Shown piece by piece: positions 42,650 through 55,267 of a stretch of DNA of 64,000 nucleotides (its first letter is position 1; each line of letters opens with the position of its first letter). The stretch comes from Adiantum capillus-veneris. Its lineage: Eukaryota; Streptophyta; Polypodiopsida; Polypodiales; Pteridaceae. The DNA is taken from the NCBI GenBank assembly GCA_014529385.2, contig CM043971.1, positions 29,531,709 to 29,595,708 of the forward strand, given 5' to 3'. Position numbers and translations under genes: made by a program. The notes beneath the pieces are model-generated. The model made no database searches. It worked only from the letters and a program-made list of their open reading frames with translations, and was not told the DNA's origin.

Positions 42650-43108
42650 TTGTCCAGGAATTTTGTAGCACAAGTGGAGTCTTTAAATCTTGCAAACTTG
42701 ATTGGACTTGATGAGGATGTTCTTTATGAAATTGTGAGAAGGTTGCCTCACTCCGACTGTGTGGAACTCGAAGGAAAGGAGCTCCTAGTCAATTGCTACT
42801 TTCTCACGGCCTTCGACGAGCATGAAGATCTAGTTTTTATACAAACCGCTTGTGCGTTGGGAATTGTAGAGCAAGTGCAATTTATCACTTGGGACGTGGT
42901 TGCTCTTTTGGATCCAGAAAATGAAGTTCTAGAGATTTCTGTTTATCGCCTTAGCTTTGAAGAATTTCAACCCTTCTTAGAGCTCATCAATAGTCTACCT
43001 TTTTGTTTTGATCAAACAAATCGAGACCTTATTGAAGCTTGGATAGCTGAAGAAGAAAACCTAGAGTGGTATTTTCTTACTTCTTCATTTGCAGGCGAGT
43101 GGTTCTAA
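42650..43108 (+). CDS. Gypsy-4 leader module B2, unknown, no ATG start
   Basis: A second copy of module B: LDEDVLYEIVRRLPH, LLVNCYFLTAF, EDLVFIQTACALGIVEQVQFI, SVYRLSFEEFQPFLELINSL and NRDLIEAW. The whole frame has no ATG. It is preceded by a pyrimidine-rich acceptor-like sequence (GTTTTTGTCCAG, ending 42657), and another strong one (TTCTTCATTTGCAG, ending near 43095) lies at its end, before gag. Spliced or non-AUG translation is inferred, not shown. Confidence 0.5.
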   Translation: MSRNFVAQVESLNLANLIGLDEDVLYEIVRRLPHSDCVELEGKELLVNCYFLTAFDEHEDLVFIQTACALGIVEQVQFITWDVVALLDPENEVLEISVYRLSFEEFQPFLELINSLPFCFDQTNRDLIEAWIAEEENLEWYFLTSSFAGEWF

Positions 43109-43157
43109 ATCTCTATTGTATCCCTTATCGTAACTCGTGTTGTAATCTTTCATAATA

Positions 43158-44339
43158 ATGGAGAGCCAACGCCAAATGTCTGGATATCCTCTTTTCTTTG
43201 GAGAGCCTGGAGAGGATGCAGAATTATTTTTAGCAAATTTCAAGATGTCTTGCCGTATCAAGAGGATAGTAACCGATCAAGAACGTGTAGAAATGTTTGA
43301 GGTGGTCCTTAGGAAAGATGCTAGTACTTGGTTTGACTCTTTGCCTGAGGAAGTTAAGGGGAATTACACAGAAGTTTTGAATCGTTTTAAGAGATACTTC
43401 TTTGATCCCCAAAACACTCAAAAACTATGGCAAGACATTGTTTCTCATAAGCAAAAAGACTTAGATGACTACTACTTGTACAAGCAAGAGTTTCTACGTC
43501 TTTGGGCTCTATGGATACGAAATGTTGCTAACCCTGGTGATGGTGCAGAATTTTTAAAGAAGGAGAGGTTCATAGCCGGACTCTTTCCTGAGGCGGGTGC
43601 ACCTGCTACTTTTGATGCAGCGGAAACTAGGGCTGCTGAGAAGTATAGGAAAATCAAGTGCTTAAGGGGAGAGGTTCCAATAGAAGGTCTTAGACCCAAA
43701 GGTAAGTCACAAGCATCAACATCTAGGGAGCTTCCTGAGGTATCGGCTGAAGTGATTGAGAAGTTAAATGAATCTTTAAGCAGCCTGTCAATTCACCTTG
43801 CACAAGCTGTAGGTCCAAAGGGACAAGCAAAGAAGTTAGAAGAGAGAGAGCCACGAACTAGGAGAGTCTTGCAATGTTGGAATTGCGGAGAGTCTGGACA
43901 TGGGATGTATAATTGTCCTTGGCCCCGTGGAGAGCCAGGGAGACCTAACTTGAATTACCCAGTGATGAATGCAGGAGAAGGAGCTGGTCAACAACCAAGG
44001 CTTCTACAAAGGCCAAATGGACCAAGACCACCTCCACAAGGGGTAGAAGGAGTTCCACCTTCGCCAGATCCAAATGTGCATGTGGTAGAGGTGACAAATT
44101 CAAATGAGGTTGACATGGAAGCCAATGGCATTAAGCGTGGCCGAGGGAAAGGTAAAGAGAAAGAAGGGGTCACATCACAGAGTGACCATGGACAAGGCAA
44201 AAAGGCAAAGGAGACCAAGGAAACCAAGAGGACTCGACGTCGTATCAACCTCCAAGACTTCCCTCTTGGACATGGTATGGCTCCGTACAACTTGTTGGAA
44301 GACATGAGAGGTAAGGAGGGATTTAACAAGGGCAGTTAG
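43158..44339 (+). CDS. Gypsy-4 gag
   Basis: 393 residues from ATG 43158, with an in-frame stop directly upstream that fixes the start. N-terminal SGYPLFFGEPGEDAELFLAN corresponds to the gag starts of Gypsy-1 and Gypsy-5. The capsid region has STWFDSLPEEV and LWQDIVSHKQKDLDDYYLYK. The zinc knuckle CWNCGESGHGMYNC spans residues 240-253. A Pro-rich stretch and a basic KGKEKEG/KRTRRRIN region follow, then DFPLGHGMAPYNLL. It ends at 44339; the protease lies one frame over. Confidence 0.9.
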   Translation: MESQRQMSGYPLFFGEPGEDAELFLANFKMSCRIKRIVTDQERVEMFEVVLRKDASTWFDSLPEEVKGNYTEVLNRFKRYFFDPQNTQKLWQDIVSHKQKDLDDYYLYKQEFLRLWALWIRNVANPGDGAEFLKKERFIAGLFPEAGAPATFDAAETRAAEKYRKIKCLRGEVPIEGLRPKGKSQASTSRELPEVSAEVIEKLNESLSSLSIHLAQAVGPKGQAKKLEEREPRTRRVLQCWNCGESGHGMYNCPWPRGEPGRPNLNYPVMNAGEGAGQQPRLLQRPNGPRPPPQGVEGVPPSPDPNVHVVEVTNSNEVDMEANGIKRGRGKGKEKEGVTSQSDHGQGKKAKETKETKRTRRRINLQDFPLGHGMAPYNLLEDMRGKEGFNKGS

Positions 44340-44919
44340 CACTAGGAGAAAGGTAAAAGAGAGTGTTCCTGTTGTAAAAATTGCACAAGCTGAAATGAAT
44401 GAGGACATTACACCGGTGCTAGACTGTTACATCAAAGGAAGATTGGTTAGGAAAGGTCTAGTGGATGGGGGTGCACAAATTTGCATCATGACAGAGGGAC
44501 TCATGCAAAGACTAGGCATGCACATCCATGAGACACCTGAAATCAAAGTCAAGATGGCAAACAATAGCAAGGCTAGGTGTGTAGGCATTTGTAAAAATGT
44601 CTTTGTAGAGGCCTTTGGCATTAAGAAAGCAGTGGATTTTTATGTTATGTTGACCAAGGGAAGTGGTTATCCATTTATCCTAGGAAGACCATGGCTAATG
44701 AAAATGCGAGCTTTACAGGATTGGGAGAGTGGGAAATTAATTTGCAGGAATGACAATCATAAGAAGGTTGTCTTTGACATGAAGGAGCAATGCCAAGAGG
44801 AGCTCCATGAAGAATCATCTCAAAGTGAGACGGAGAAGGTTGGACCGATAGCACTTCAGAAGGAGAAAGTAGCGGCAGCATTACTGAAGAGGAGTCTTCC
44901 ATCGAAGTCATGGGGGTAA
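44340..44919 (+). CDS. Gypsy-4 protease
   Basis: The frame is open from before 44340 (VSTRRKVKESV); ATG 44395 is the first Met. Active site LVDGGAQICIM, then KVKMANN, FYVMLTKGSGYPFILGRPWL and DWESGKL. Acidic C-terminal tail. Relative to gag it is shifted by one base. The end overlaps the RT frame by about 10 nt; the upstream reading of the RT frame (EEESSIEVMGV) matches Gypsy-1, where protease and RT are one ORF. Confidence 0.88.
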
Positions 44920-46544
44920 GGTTTAAGCCAAGCAACCAAGAGACCTCTTGTCAAGGCTTGGAGGAGGTAGGTCCTCAAGAGAACGAAGGTGTTCAAGATG
45001 AAGGGATGCTGGAAGGTATGCTATCAACAACACTTACAAAGGATGAAAGAGAGGAGTTCAAATGTGTGCTAAGGAAGTTTCCTAGGCTTTTTGCTAAAGA
45101 CTACACCGATCTGCGTGGAGTAGATGATGTTCAACACAAAATTGAGTTGAAGCCAGAGGCCACACCTAAGGCTCAAAAGCTACGAAGGCTAGGAGTCATT
45201 AAGGAGCAGGCTCTACTCAAGGAGGTAAGAAAGCTTCTAGCAGCAAGTTTCATTTATCCAGTGGAGAATTCAGAGTGGGTCTCTCCTGTTTTTGTCACTC
45301 CTAAGAAAAATGGCAAGTGGAGGGTGTGTGTGGATTACCGTCCCCTCAATGAGGCAACCAAAAGAGATCACTTTCCCCTCCCATTCCAGGATGAGATACT
45401 AAATGAGGTAGCTGGTCATGAGAAGTACACTGTGTGCGATGGTTACTCAGGTTACTTTCAAATAGGGATTGCATTGGAGGATCAATTGAAAACAACCTTT
45501 ATCACTCCTTGGGGTTGTTATGCTTTTAGAGTCATGCCATTTGGTCTGACAAATGCTCCTGCAACATTCCAACGTTTCATGAATATGGTGTTTCAAGCAT
45601 TCTTTGGAAAGTCAATTAGGGTGTTCATTGATGATTTCTGTATTTATAGCTCAAAATCATTGCATCTACAAAGGGTAGAAGAAGGTTTAAAGAAGCTCTA
45701 CGACATGGGAGGTCAACTCAACCCCGATAAGTGCCATATAGGTGAGGATGAAGTAATCTTGCTTGGTCATAAAGTTTCTTACAAAGGCATTGAAGTGGAT
45801 CCTTCAAAGGCAAAGGCTCTTAGTGAGCTACCATCACCCAAGAATCTCAAAGAGGTCATCTCATTCATTCAAAAGGTGAAGTATATGTCACGCTTCATTC
45901 ACTTAGCCTCGAAGTTACTTCACCCTTTGCAAAAGTTGACACAACAAGTAGAATTTTCATGGTCTGATGAGCTTGAAGAGTACTTTTGTAACATTAAAGC
46001 CATTTTGTCAGAGCTACCAACACTCATGCCTCCTTGTTGGGAGTACACATTCTTTGTTAGCTCTAGTGTTGGAAGGGAAACAATTGGTGCTGTGTTGCTA
46101 CAACAAGATCCCCACAGTACAAGGATGCGACCCATCTACTTTGCTAGTAGGGTCATGAATGCTTTGGAGAGAGACTACACAGAAGCAAAACTCATGATGC
46201 TTTCTCTCATGTTTGCGGTGAGAAAGTTTAGATCCTACCTGCTACCAAAACCTTTTGTAATTCTCACTGCAGAGAATTTGTTCCCTTGGGTGTCATCTCA
46301 AATGAATCTTAGTACTAGGATCTCAAAGTGGATTATGGAGTTGCAAGAGTTTCAATACTCCTTCAAGGTAGAAGATAGTGTGCGTGCACAATTGGCAGGG
46401 ATTCTCACTTATAGGGTGCATGAAAAGGAGATTAAGGTGCCTGAAGTAAAGACCCTACCATTACCACCAGTATTCCTAATGCTTTTACCTTGTTCTTTGA
46501 TGGAGCTTTTCGTCGAGCCACAGGAAAAGCAGGGGGAGGGCTAG
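44910..46544 (+). CDS. Gypsy-4 RT with degenerate first RNase H
   Basis: 544 codons. RT: WVSPVFVTPKKNGKWRVCVDY, CDGYSGYFQIG, FGLTNAPATFQRFM and catalytic FIDD (D241, D242). The RNase H fold is recognisable (RPIYFASRVMN, LMFAVRKFRSYLL, RISKWIMELQEF). However, the positions that normally hold the catalytic Asp residues read FFVSSSVG and LTAENLFP. Gypsy-1 shows equivalent losses, so the loss is old and not private decay. The frame leaves the coding register just before the next RNase H. Confidence 0.92.
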   Translation: MGVRFKPSNQETSCQGLEEVGPQENEGVQDEGMLEGMLSTTLTKDEREEFKCVLRKFPRLFAKDYTDLRGVDDVQHKIELKPEATPKAQKLRRLGVIKEQALLKEVRKLLAASFIYPVENSEWVSPVFVTPKKNGKWRVCVDYRPLNEATKRDHFPLPFQDEILNEVAGHEKYTVCDGYSGYFQIGIALEDQLKTTFITPWGCYAFRVMPFGLTNAPATFQRFMNMVFQAFFGKSIRVFIDDFCIYSSKSLHLQRVEEGLKKLYDMGGQLNPDKCHIGEDEVILLGHKVSYKGIEVDPSKAKALSELPSPKNLKEVISFIQKVKYMSRFIHLASKLLHPLQKLTQQVEFSWSDELEEYFCNIKAILSELPTLMPPCWEYTFFVSSSVGRETIGAVLLQQDPHSTRMRPIYFASRVMNALERDYTEAKLMMLSLMFAVRKFRSYLLPKPFVILTAENLFPWVSSQMNLSTRISKWIMELQEFQYSFKVEDSVRAQLAGILTYRVHEKEIKVPEVKTLPLPPVFLMLLPCSLMELFVEPQEKQGEG

Positions 46545-46790
46545 TGTTGCTCAACCCAAGTGGAGAGGTGGTCATGAAAGAGAAGTTCAATCTACCAAGT
46601 TCAGCTAGCAACAATGAAACAGAATACGACACACTAATTCATGGTTTGAAGATGTGCATTGGCCAAGGGATACAACGCCTCATGGTAAAGGGAGATGCAC
46701 TTCTCATTGTTAAACAGATTTCAGGCATTTGGGCATGCAAGAATGAAAGCTTACGGCGAAAGTTCATGCCATTCGTAGATTGTTTATTCA
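46490..46790 (+). CDS. Gypsy-4 archaeal-type RNase H
   Basis: The domain starts LFFDGAFRR (Asp at frame residue 4), followed by GGGLVLLNPSGEV, SNNETEYDTLIHGL (Glu at 43), VKGDALLIVKQ (Asp at 69) and IWACKNESL. The last catalytic Asp, in RKQNEDADLLAQQA, falls in the next frame near 46840. All four catalytic positions are therefore present across a one-base shift. This second RNase H is typical of plant Tat-type Gypsy elements and probably does the RNA removal that the first domain no longer can. Confidence 0.88.
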
Positions 46791-48360
46791 ATTTGAAGAA
46801 GTGCAACTATATCATATTCCTAGGAAACAGAATGAAGATGCCGATTTACTTGCACAGCAAGCAATTACATGTGTTGAGAGAGAAGTGCAGGTCATCATGG
46901 TGGCAGCAGCTATCAAGCAACCGAGATACCAGGGATTGGAGTCATTGGCTCCCATTATTAGCTACATTTTGGAGGGCGAGTTTCCACAAGACTTCACGAA
47001 GGCTCAGAAGAGGAGACTCATGAAGAAGGCAAGCGCATATCTCTTCCTAGAAGGCTCCCTCTATAAAAGAGGGAGGGATCAAGTATGCAGAAGAGTACCA
47101 ACTATTGAGGAAATTCCAGCCATTCTAAAAGGTTTGCATGAAGAAGCATGTGGTGGTCATTTTGCCCAAGAATTAACTGTGAAGAAGATTTTTCTTGCGG
47201 GGTATGTTTGGCCAAGTCTGCATGTGGATGTCCAACATTGGTGTAAAAGTTGTCACAATTGTCAGGTAAATGGGAATAGAAGATTGGTTTATGGTCCAAG
47301 GCAAATTGTGCTTGCAAATGGACCGTTTGAAAAGTGGGGCATTGATGCTATGGGTCCTCTGCCTAGGACAAAAAATGGTAAACTCTACATTCTAGTGGCT
47401 GTAGACTATATGACTAGGTGGGTGGAAGCACAGAGTGTGGCAAAGGTAAATGAGAAAACAGTGAGAAAATTCGTCTACACTCACATTTGTTGTAGATTTG
47501 ACACACCTTTGGAGATTGTTTCTGATAATGGTCCAGGGTTTAGAAAGGGATTGCTCACAGAAGTCTGTGAAGAACTTCACATTCTACATTGTCACAGTAC
47601 ACCCTACTATCCCCAATCAAATGGTTTGGTAGAAAAAGCTAATGGTGTCATTGCAGGCATCATTAGAAAGATGGTGAAAAACAAGACAAAGTTGTGGGAT
47701 GACTTCTTGGATGGTGCCTTGTGGGCGTATCAAACCACATATAGGGAAGCCACGGAGTTCACACCATTTCACTTGGTCTATGGTCAAGAGGCTTTACAGC
47801 CAATTGAGCTAAACATTCCAACAATGCGACTTCATGGCAAATCAGCACAAGATGATCAAGAAGCATGGATGGATCGACTTCTTACCTTAGCTGAGCTTGA
47901 GTGGAAAAGAGAAGCAGCATACGAGTGCTATAAGAGGAAAGCCACACAGACAAAGGAGAAGCTTGACAAGAAACTGAAGGACAAAGGCATCAATGAAGGA
48001 GATCTTGTGCTAAGGTATGACAATCGACTCGATAATCGTTTTGATGCCAAATTTGAAACAAGATGGCAAGGGCCATACATAGTCAAGAAGGCTTTCAATT
48101 CAAGTTACTATCAGCTTATGGACTTGAATGGTAAAGAGCACTCCAGGAAAGTAAACGGGTATCGCTTGAAGCCCTATTTGAGTCGCCTTCTACCAAAGGA
48201 TCTACCAAAGATCTGTCAAAAGGCCACTGTCTCATGTAAGTATTGTTACATGAAGCATGAGTGTAACTCTAGCCAAAATTCTGAGGGGCCAAACAATAAA
48301 AATCTCGTCAAGGACTCTGAAGCACTCTCTTTGGAAAAGATGCTCTATGATGGTACATGA
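46780..48360 (+). CDS. Gypsy-4 integrase
   Basis: A 526-codon frame, intact. It begins with the tail of the RNase H. The zinc domain runs from HEEACGGHFAQEL to CKSCHNCQ (about 47134-47264). DDE core: GIDAMGPLP, IVSDNGPGF and YYPQSNGLVEKANG. The C-terminal domain has GDLVLRYDNR, RWQGPYIVKKAF, LMDLNGKEHSRKVNGYRLKPYL. No chromodomain follows; the tail is a Cys-containing ~60-residue stretch of no known family. The frame starts with a non-ATG codon because the real reading enters from upstream. Confidence 0.93.
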   Translation: MFIQFEEVQLYHIPRKQNEDADLLAQQAITCVEREVQVIMVAAAIKQPRYQGLESLAPIISYILEGEFPQDFTKAQKRRLMKKASAYLFLEGSLYKRGRDQVCRRVPTIEEIPAILKGLHEEACGGHFAQELTVKKIFLAGYVWPSLHVDVQHWCKSCHNCQVNGNRRLVYGPRQIVLANGPFEKWGIDAMGPLPRTKNGKLYILVAVDYMTRWVEAQSVAKVNEKTVRKFVYTHICCRFDTPLEIVSDNGPGFRKGLLTEVCEELHILHCHSTPYYPQSNGLVEKANGVIAGIIRKMVKNKTKLWDDFLDGALWAYQTTYREATEFTPFHLVYGQEALQPIELNIPTMRLHGKSAQDDQEAWMDRLLTLAELEWKREAAYECYKRKATQTKEKLDKKLKDKGINEGDLVLRYDNRLDNRFDAKFETRWQGPYIVKKAFNSSYYQLMDLNGKEHSRKVNGYRLKPYLSRLLPKDLPKICQKATVSCKYCYMKHECNSSQNSEGPNNKNLVKDSEALSLEKMLYDGT

Positions 48361-48374
48361 ATATACCATCATCC

Positions 48375-48388
48375 AGGGGGAGGGCTAA
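48375..48388 (+). promoter_or_regulatory. Gypsy-4 polypurine tract
   Basis: AGGGGGAGGGCTAA ends directly at the 3' LTR. Nearly the same tract is in Gypsy-1 at 12253. Confidence 0.85.
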
Positions 48389-51074
<2,686 letters not shown>

Positions 51075-51755
51075 CTACCACAAGCTGAAGCATAAGGAAC
51101 CTTAGCCATCGTAGCTTTTTCCTCAGCAGATTTGGGACATTTGTTCTTGCTAAGTTTCAAATATGCAGTCAATGGAGTACTCAAAGCCTTCCCCTTCTGC
51201 AATTTGAAACGATCAAGAATCTTGTGCACATACTCTTTGTGAGAAAGGTACAACAACCTCTTCTTACAATCACAAGTAACGTGCATACCCAAAATGTGAT
51301 TGGCTTCACCCAAATCTTTCATGTCAATTTGACTTTTTAGCTTGGTTTTCAAGTCAACAGTCCTTCTTGGAATGACCAACAATAAGCATGTCATCTACAT
51401 AAATGATAAGCATATAAGTTGTCCATTGGGTTGTCTTTTCACGTAAAGACATGGATCCTCATTACTGCGCTTATAGCCTAAGGAACACATAAATGCATCA
51501 AACTTTTGATACCATTGTCTAGATGATTGCTTCAAGCCATAGAGACTTTTCAGAAGCTTATAGACCATATGTTCCTTGCCCTTAAGCACAAACCCTTCAA
51601 GTTGCTCCATATAAATCTCTTCCTCGAGATCACCATGTAAGGAAGTTGTGATGACATCCATTTCATCAAGCTCCATATCTTTAGTGGCAACCAAAGCAAG
51701 CAACATTCTCAGTGTGCTCATCTTGACCACTGGAGAAAATATTTCCTAGAAATTG
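51075..51755 (-). pseudogene. Copia-2 reverse transcriptase, split by Gypsy-4
   Basis: On the minus strand: IFSPVVKMSTLRMLLALVA, DVITTSLHGDLEEEIYMEQLEGF, SLYGLKQSSRQWYQKFDAFM, then LIIYVDDMLIVGHS (catalytic box intact, near 51395, after a frameshift). Next are SQIDMKDLGEANHILGMHV and TPL, ending with VPYASA at the Gypsy-4 junction. The joined flank reads into GSLMYAT at 38861. A stop follows KKDC. Sequence homology ends at about 51756. Confidence 0.88.
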
Positions 51756-51940
51756 ACATGTTGTCATGTTCTCTAAATTCTCTCTCTTGCAAAATTATTG
51801 TTCATGCCAAGTTAATTAAATTCTATGTTTATGTTGCTACAATCAATTATGTTCACCCGCTATACTCACAAAGTAATTTCACAAAAGTACTCTCTCTAAT
51901 TTCCACTACTCTCAAGTTAATAGGTCAATTCCATTACAGC
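51756..51940. other. Unassigned junction sequence
   Basis: About 185 bp between the Copia-2 RT and the Gypsy-3b gag. AT-rich, without ORF or LTR ends that I can identify. It may be filler DNA at a deletion breakpoint. Confidence 0.5.
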
Positions 51941-53186
51941 TGTGGTGTCATCAAGAGAAAGATGAGCTAAACTTGGAAAGGTAAAGCTATCACTTGTGGA
52001 TTTAGATTGTACTGAAAACTCTAGAAAAACAACATATGGAGGATCCATCGGGCTTAACGAGGGAGTCTCCATTTGCGATAAAGTTGGTTGCCTAGCCTTC
52101 CCTGTATCCAATAATCTCATGAGACCCGTTGAAGGCATGTGGATCCCCTTGTTCTGCCTTTGCAATTCAATAACCCTATGGATGACATCAGAAACTCTTT
52201 ATTGTTGCTCCTCTATGCTAGTAGCTCCCGTTGTGGATTGTAGGACATTTAATCAACCACGTGATAGGTGTGACCTGTGTATAGATCGGTTAAAGTCTCT
52301 ATTTATAGTTCATACTCCTAGTTTTCATTTAGAAACACTCCATCTAGGATTGAGGTGCTAGGGGTGTCCTTTGAACTAGATGCAATGTGGATCTCTATGG
52401 GTTGACCCTTAGTGATTGCTAATTCAGGAGCACTCGATTGCTCTCCTAGCATGGATGTTGACATAGGGGCTTTGGCTTTTACCTCTCTCCTTGGTTTGCC
52501 TTGCGTAGGATCTCAATTTACTTTTCCCTAGCCGCAATGAGATATCGCTTAATCTCTTGCACTTCGGAAAGGCTTCTCCCATCAGGTAATATAACCTCGG
52601 AGGGGAATAACTATGAAGAGTCAGGGGGTGTAGTGAATGGAGTATTCACATGCACACTCTCTCGGAGCATGGGATCTACATTGGTAATAAATGGATACTT
52701 TACTTCCCCACCCCCTTCATTAACATCCTTAGCTCCATGTTTGGAGCGAGTGGCTCTACTCAAAGTCTCTTTCAAGCGGCTAAGCATGCTCGGCCCGGAC
52801 CATGGGCCCATGGCATGCATGTCTTGGCTTGAACTATTGGGATTGGGCATCGGGTAACCTTCCATGATGTCGTAGTCAGAGGAAGAGTCACTAGATGCAA
52901 TATGTGGGTCCTGAGTGGTACTACCTTGGGTTCCCGCTGAGGGCCTAGAGCCTAAGGTGGAGGAATAATGAGTGCCCACATAAACGTAGGCACTCTCTAT
53001 GTGATCGTCCTCTAGCACACAACCAAATCATAGGTTCATGTGACCTCAATACTCTAGAAGTGTTGGTGAGTGCACGTGAAGGCCGCTCACCTAGCTTTTT
53101 AGGTGTTTACACCCCAATTTTTTTGTTATTTTTGTACCTATTTTTAAGGGACGTGCCGTGCTTTATAGTCCCCGATTTGGTTACGT
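51941..53186 (-). pseudogene. Gypsy-3b gag N-terminal region and leader
   Basis: This is homologous to 35850-37145 of Gypsy-3a. It includes MQRQNKGIHMPSTGLM, the MEGYPMPNPNSSSQDMHAMG start at 52871 and the following leader down to CCCCGATTTGG. The region is in the same orientation as Gypsy-3a and has its own stops. Its downstream (3') part is absent: homology ends at 51941. The rest of the leader continues right of Gypsy-5 at 58875. Confidence 0.85.
53183..53186. repeat. Target-site duplication of Gypsy-5 (left copy, acgt)
   Basis: acgt precedes TGTGAGTGGG, and acgt at 58875-58878 follows the right LTR end. Alignment with Gypsy-3a (gattacttaaggccc) shows one copy in the empty site, so the duplication is four bases. 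Confidence 0.8.
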
Positions 53187-54343
53187 TGTGAGTGGGATGA
53201 AAAAACACACAACGCCTCGATAATGACCCGACACACACTCTTGGAAGGATACACATACACACTATGGGGCACCACTCGGCTTACGAAACACACCTGGCCG
53301 AGACAGGGAACACACCTATGGAGTGAGAGGAGAGAGACTATCTGTTTGCCCACTCCACACAAAGAGGAAAACACACACACACACACACACACACACCCAA
53401 AAAACTCAGCTCAAAACAGGAGAACTTCTGATGTTTAGATACAAATGAGCTTGGTCCAACACCAATGGGGCAAATACTTTACACAGTATTGAAGAAATAC
53501 ACCAGATACAACCTCAAAGTTAAGCAGAGGCTTCACTCACCGGAGAAGATTACACAGAAAAAAAAAAAGAAAAAGAGGGAGAAATTTGGCAAAATGGACA
53601 GCGCCATCGCGTCCGGAATGGCCCAAAAGCCCAATCTACAATGTCAAAGTGCTCAAATCCGACCTCAGATGAGCAGTTTATGGCCAAAACAGGCTCCAAA
53701 ATGAGCAAAAACACAGTTACGGATGTTCCTCCTCTCTTCTCCACGTTTTTTATCGTCTTCTCTCTGTTTTTTCAGTTCCCACACTTAGCTTTATTACTTG
53801 GGCACCCTTGGACTTTTAGATGACCTCAAACGGACCCCGAACATGCCAAAAACTGACCTCGCAGTGCATAGTTGTCACCCTGCATGCATCCATCCGCACG
53901 CCTGGCACTCAAATTTTTCCAATAATGCACCCCGCCACCACGTGAAGTGGCCCCAAAAGATGGTCCTCATGATGACATTTCTGCATAATTATCACAAGAA
54001 AACATCCATGTTGTGCCTGTACTTCTCCACGTGCAAGTATTGACCCCATTCGACCTCTTGGCGCCACTAGATGCCATCTGACGCACCTGCTTACCTCATG
54101 TCGTCGGCCCGCGGATAGATTTCTCAAGAATTTTTACGCGCTACCAACTCCTTATTATTGTAGAAAAAACACACTAGTACTGGTAACGATGAAAATCGAT
54201 GCACTATGTACATGTTGTCCTACCTGTACACATGTGGGCCCCACATAACCACCAAGCTCTGGAAAATGGGCAATCCTTTATTCGATGCACCATGCATGGG
54301 TATGTACATATACGCAATCTCTTGCTCCAAAAAACTCCTGACA
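53187..54343 (-). repeat. Gypsy-5 3' LTR
   Basis: 1,157 bp; plus-strand ends TGTGAGTG and CTCCTGACA. It is homologous to 57731-58874. A CA run lies at 53371-53396. ORFs within recur in the other LTR and are ignored. Confidence 0.92.
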
Positions 54344-54748
54344 TAATTTGCCCATTCCCTAGCCTGCTAGAGCATTCATGCTCAGCAGCAACAACACTAG
54401 TAGATGCTCATTCCACCTGGATCCCACACAAAAACACTTTGTATTCCCTGCATCAAAAACTTAATCAAGCTTCCACATGGTTCCCACGAAAAACCCGTAG
54501 AGATGCCATATATCAGCTTTGCATCAATAAAACCATCAATTACTTTGGCATAGACCGGCATGTGCAAATATATCTCCTTCTCCATAGCTGAGAGGCCTCC
54601 ACTAATCATTTGTGTCATCAATTCCTGCTTCTTTGACAAGTCAACCTTGGTTTGCATCAACCCTTCAATCACTTCATAAGGCCTTCACTCTCATCTTCAA
54701 CCTCATTCACAAATGCAACTAAACCAGACTCCTGGATTTCTTTGTCCA
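54344..54748 (-). pseudogene. Gypsy-5 post-protease stretch, unknown
   Basis: After the protease, other minus-strand frames read DADFSFLLMDKEIQESGLVA and then EGLMQTKVDLSKKQELMTQ, LSAMEKEIYLHMPVYAKVIDGF and ISTGFSWEPCG, down to 54397. No RT motif appears. I do not recognise this segment; it could be a protease-RT linker or a captured sequence. The 3' LTR begins at 54343 after a weak purine stretch (AGGGAATGGGCAAATTA). Confidence 0.5.
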
Positions 54749-55267
54749 TCAATAGAAATGAAAAATCAGCATCCTCATCACTGTTGGTAGTGCTATCATT
54801 GTCCTCATGGAATAGTCTTCATCACTAGACTCATCCTCATCTTCATAAAGCTCTTCCAATCGTTTCCTTGTGTCCATATTGTATAGCTTCTTGGCACCTG
54901 TCTTTCCATAAAGGCTAATAGTACCACGTCGCCAATCTTGAACAGCTCCCACTGCACGTAACCATGGTCTACCCAGTATGATAGGATATGCTCCCAACCC
55001 CGCTGGCATCACATGAAAATCAACCACTACCTTTGCATCATACGCCTCCACCTCTAAGCTCTTTACAACACCCAAACATTTTACTTTCTGATGGTTTGCC
55101 AATCTGATCCGGAAGCCTGACACCCCAGACACTATAAGACCCATCTTCTCAACGCATGAGTGTGTTATGACACATATTTGGGCTCCACCATCCACATAAC
55201 CTTGTCCCAGATTTTTTCTTTTATGCCACACATCTACTATTGGACAAATGTCTGGTAGCTCATCCAT
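54749..55267 (-). CDS. Gypsy-5 protease
   Basis: The frame encodes 172 residues. It has the active site YVDGGAQICVI, FRIRLANHQKVKCLGVV, FHVMPAGLGAYPIILGRPWL and VQDWRRGTISL, then an acidic tail (YEDEDESSDEDYS). It is similar to the protease of Gypsy-1 and Gypsy-4 in motif order and spacing. It overlaps the end of the upstream gag-linker frame by 31 nt in another register. Confidence 0.87.
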   Translation of the reverse strand: MDELPDICPIVDVWHKRKNLGQGYVDGGAQICVITHSCVEKMGLIVSGVSGFRIRLANHQKVKCLGVVKSLEVEAYDAKVVVDFHVMPAGLGAYPIILGRPWLRAVGAVQDWRRGTISLYGKTGAKKLYNMDTRKRLEELYEDEDESSDEDYSMRTMIALPTVMRMLIFHFY

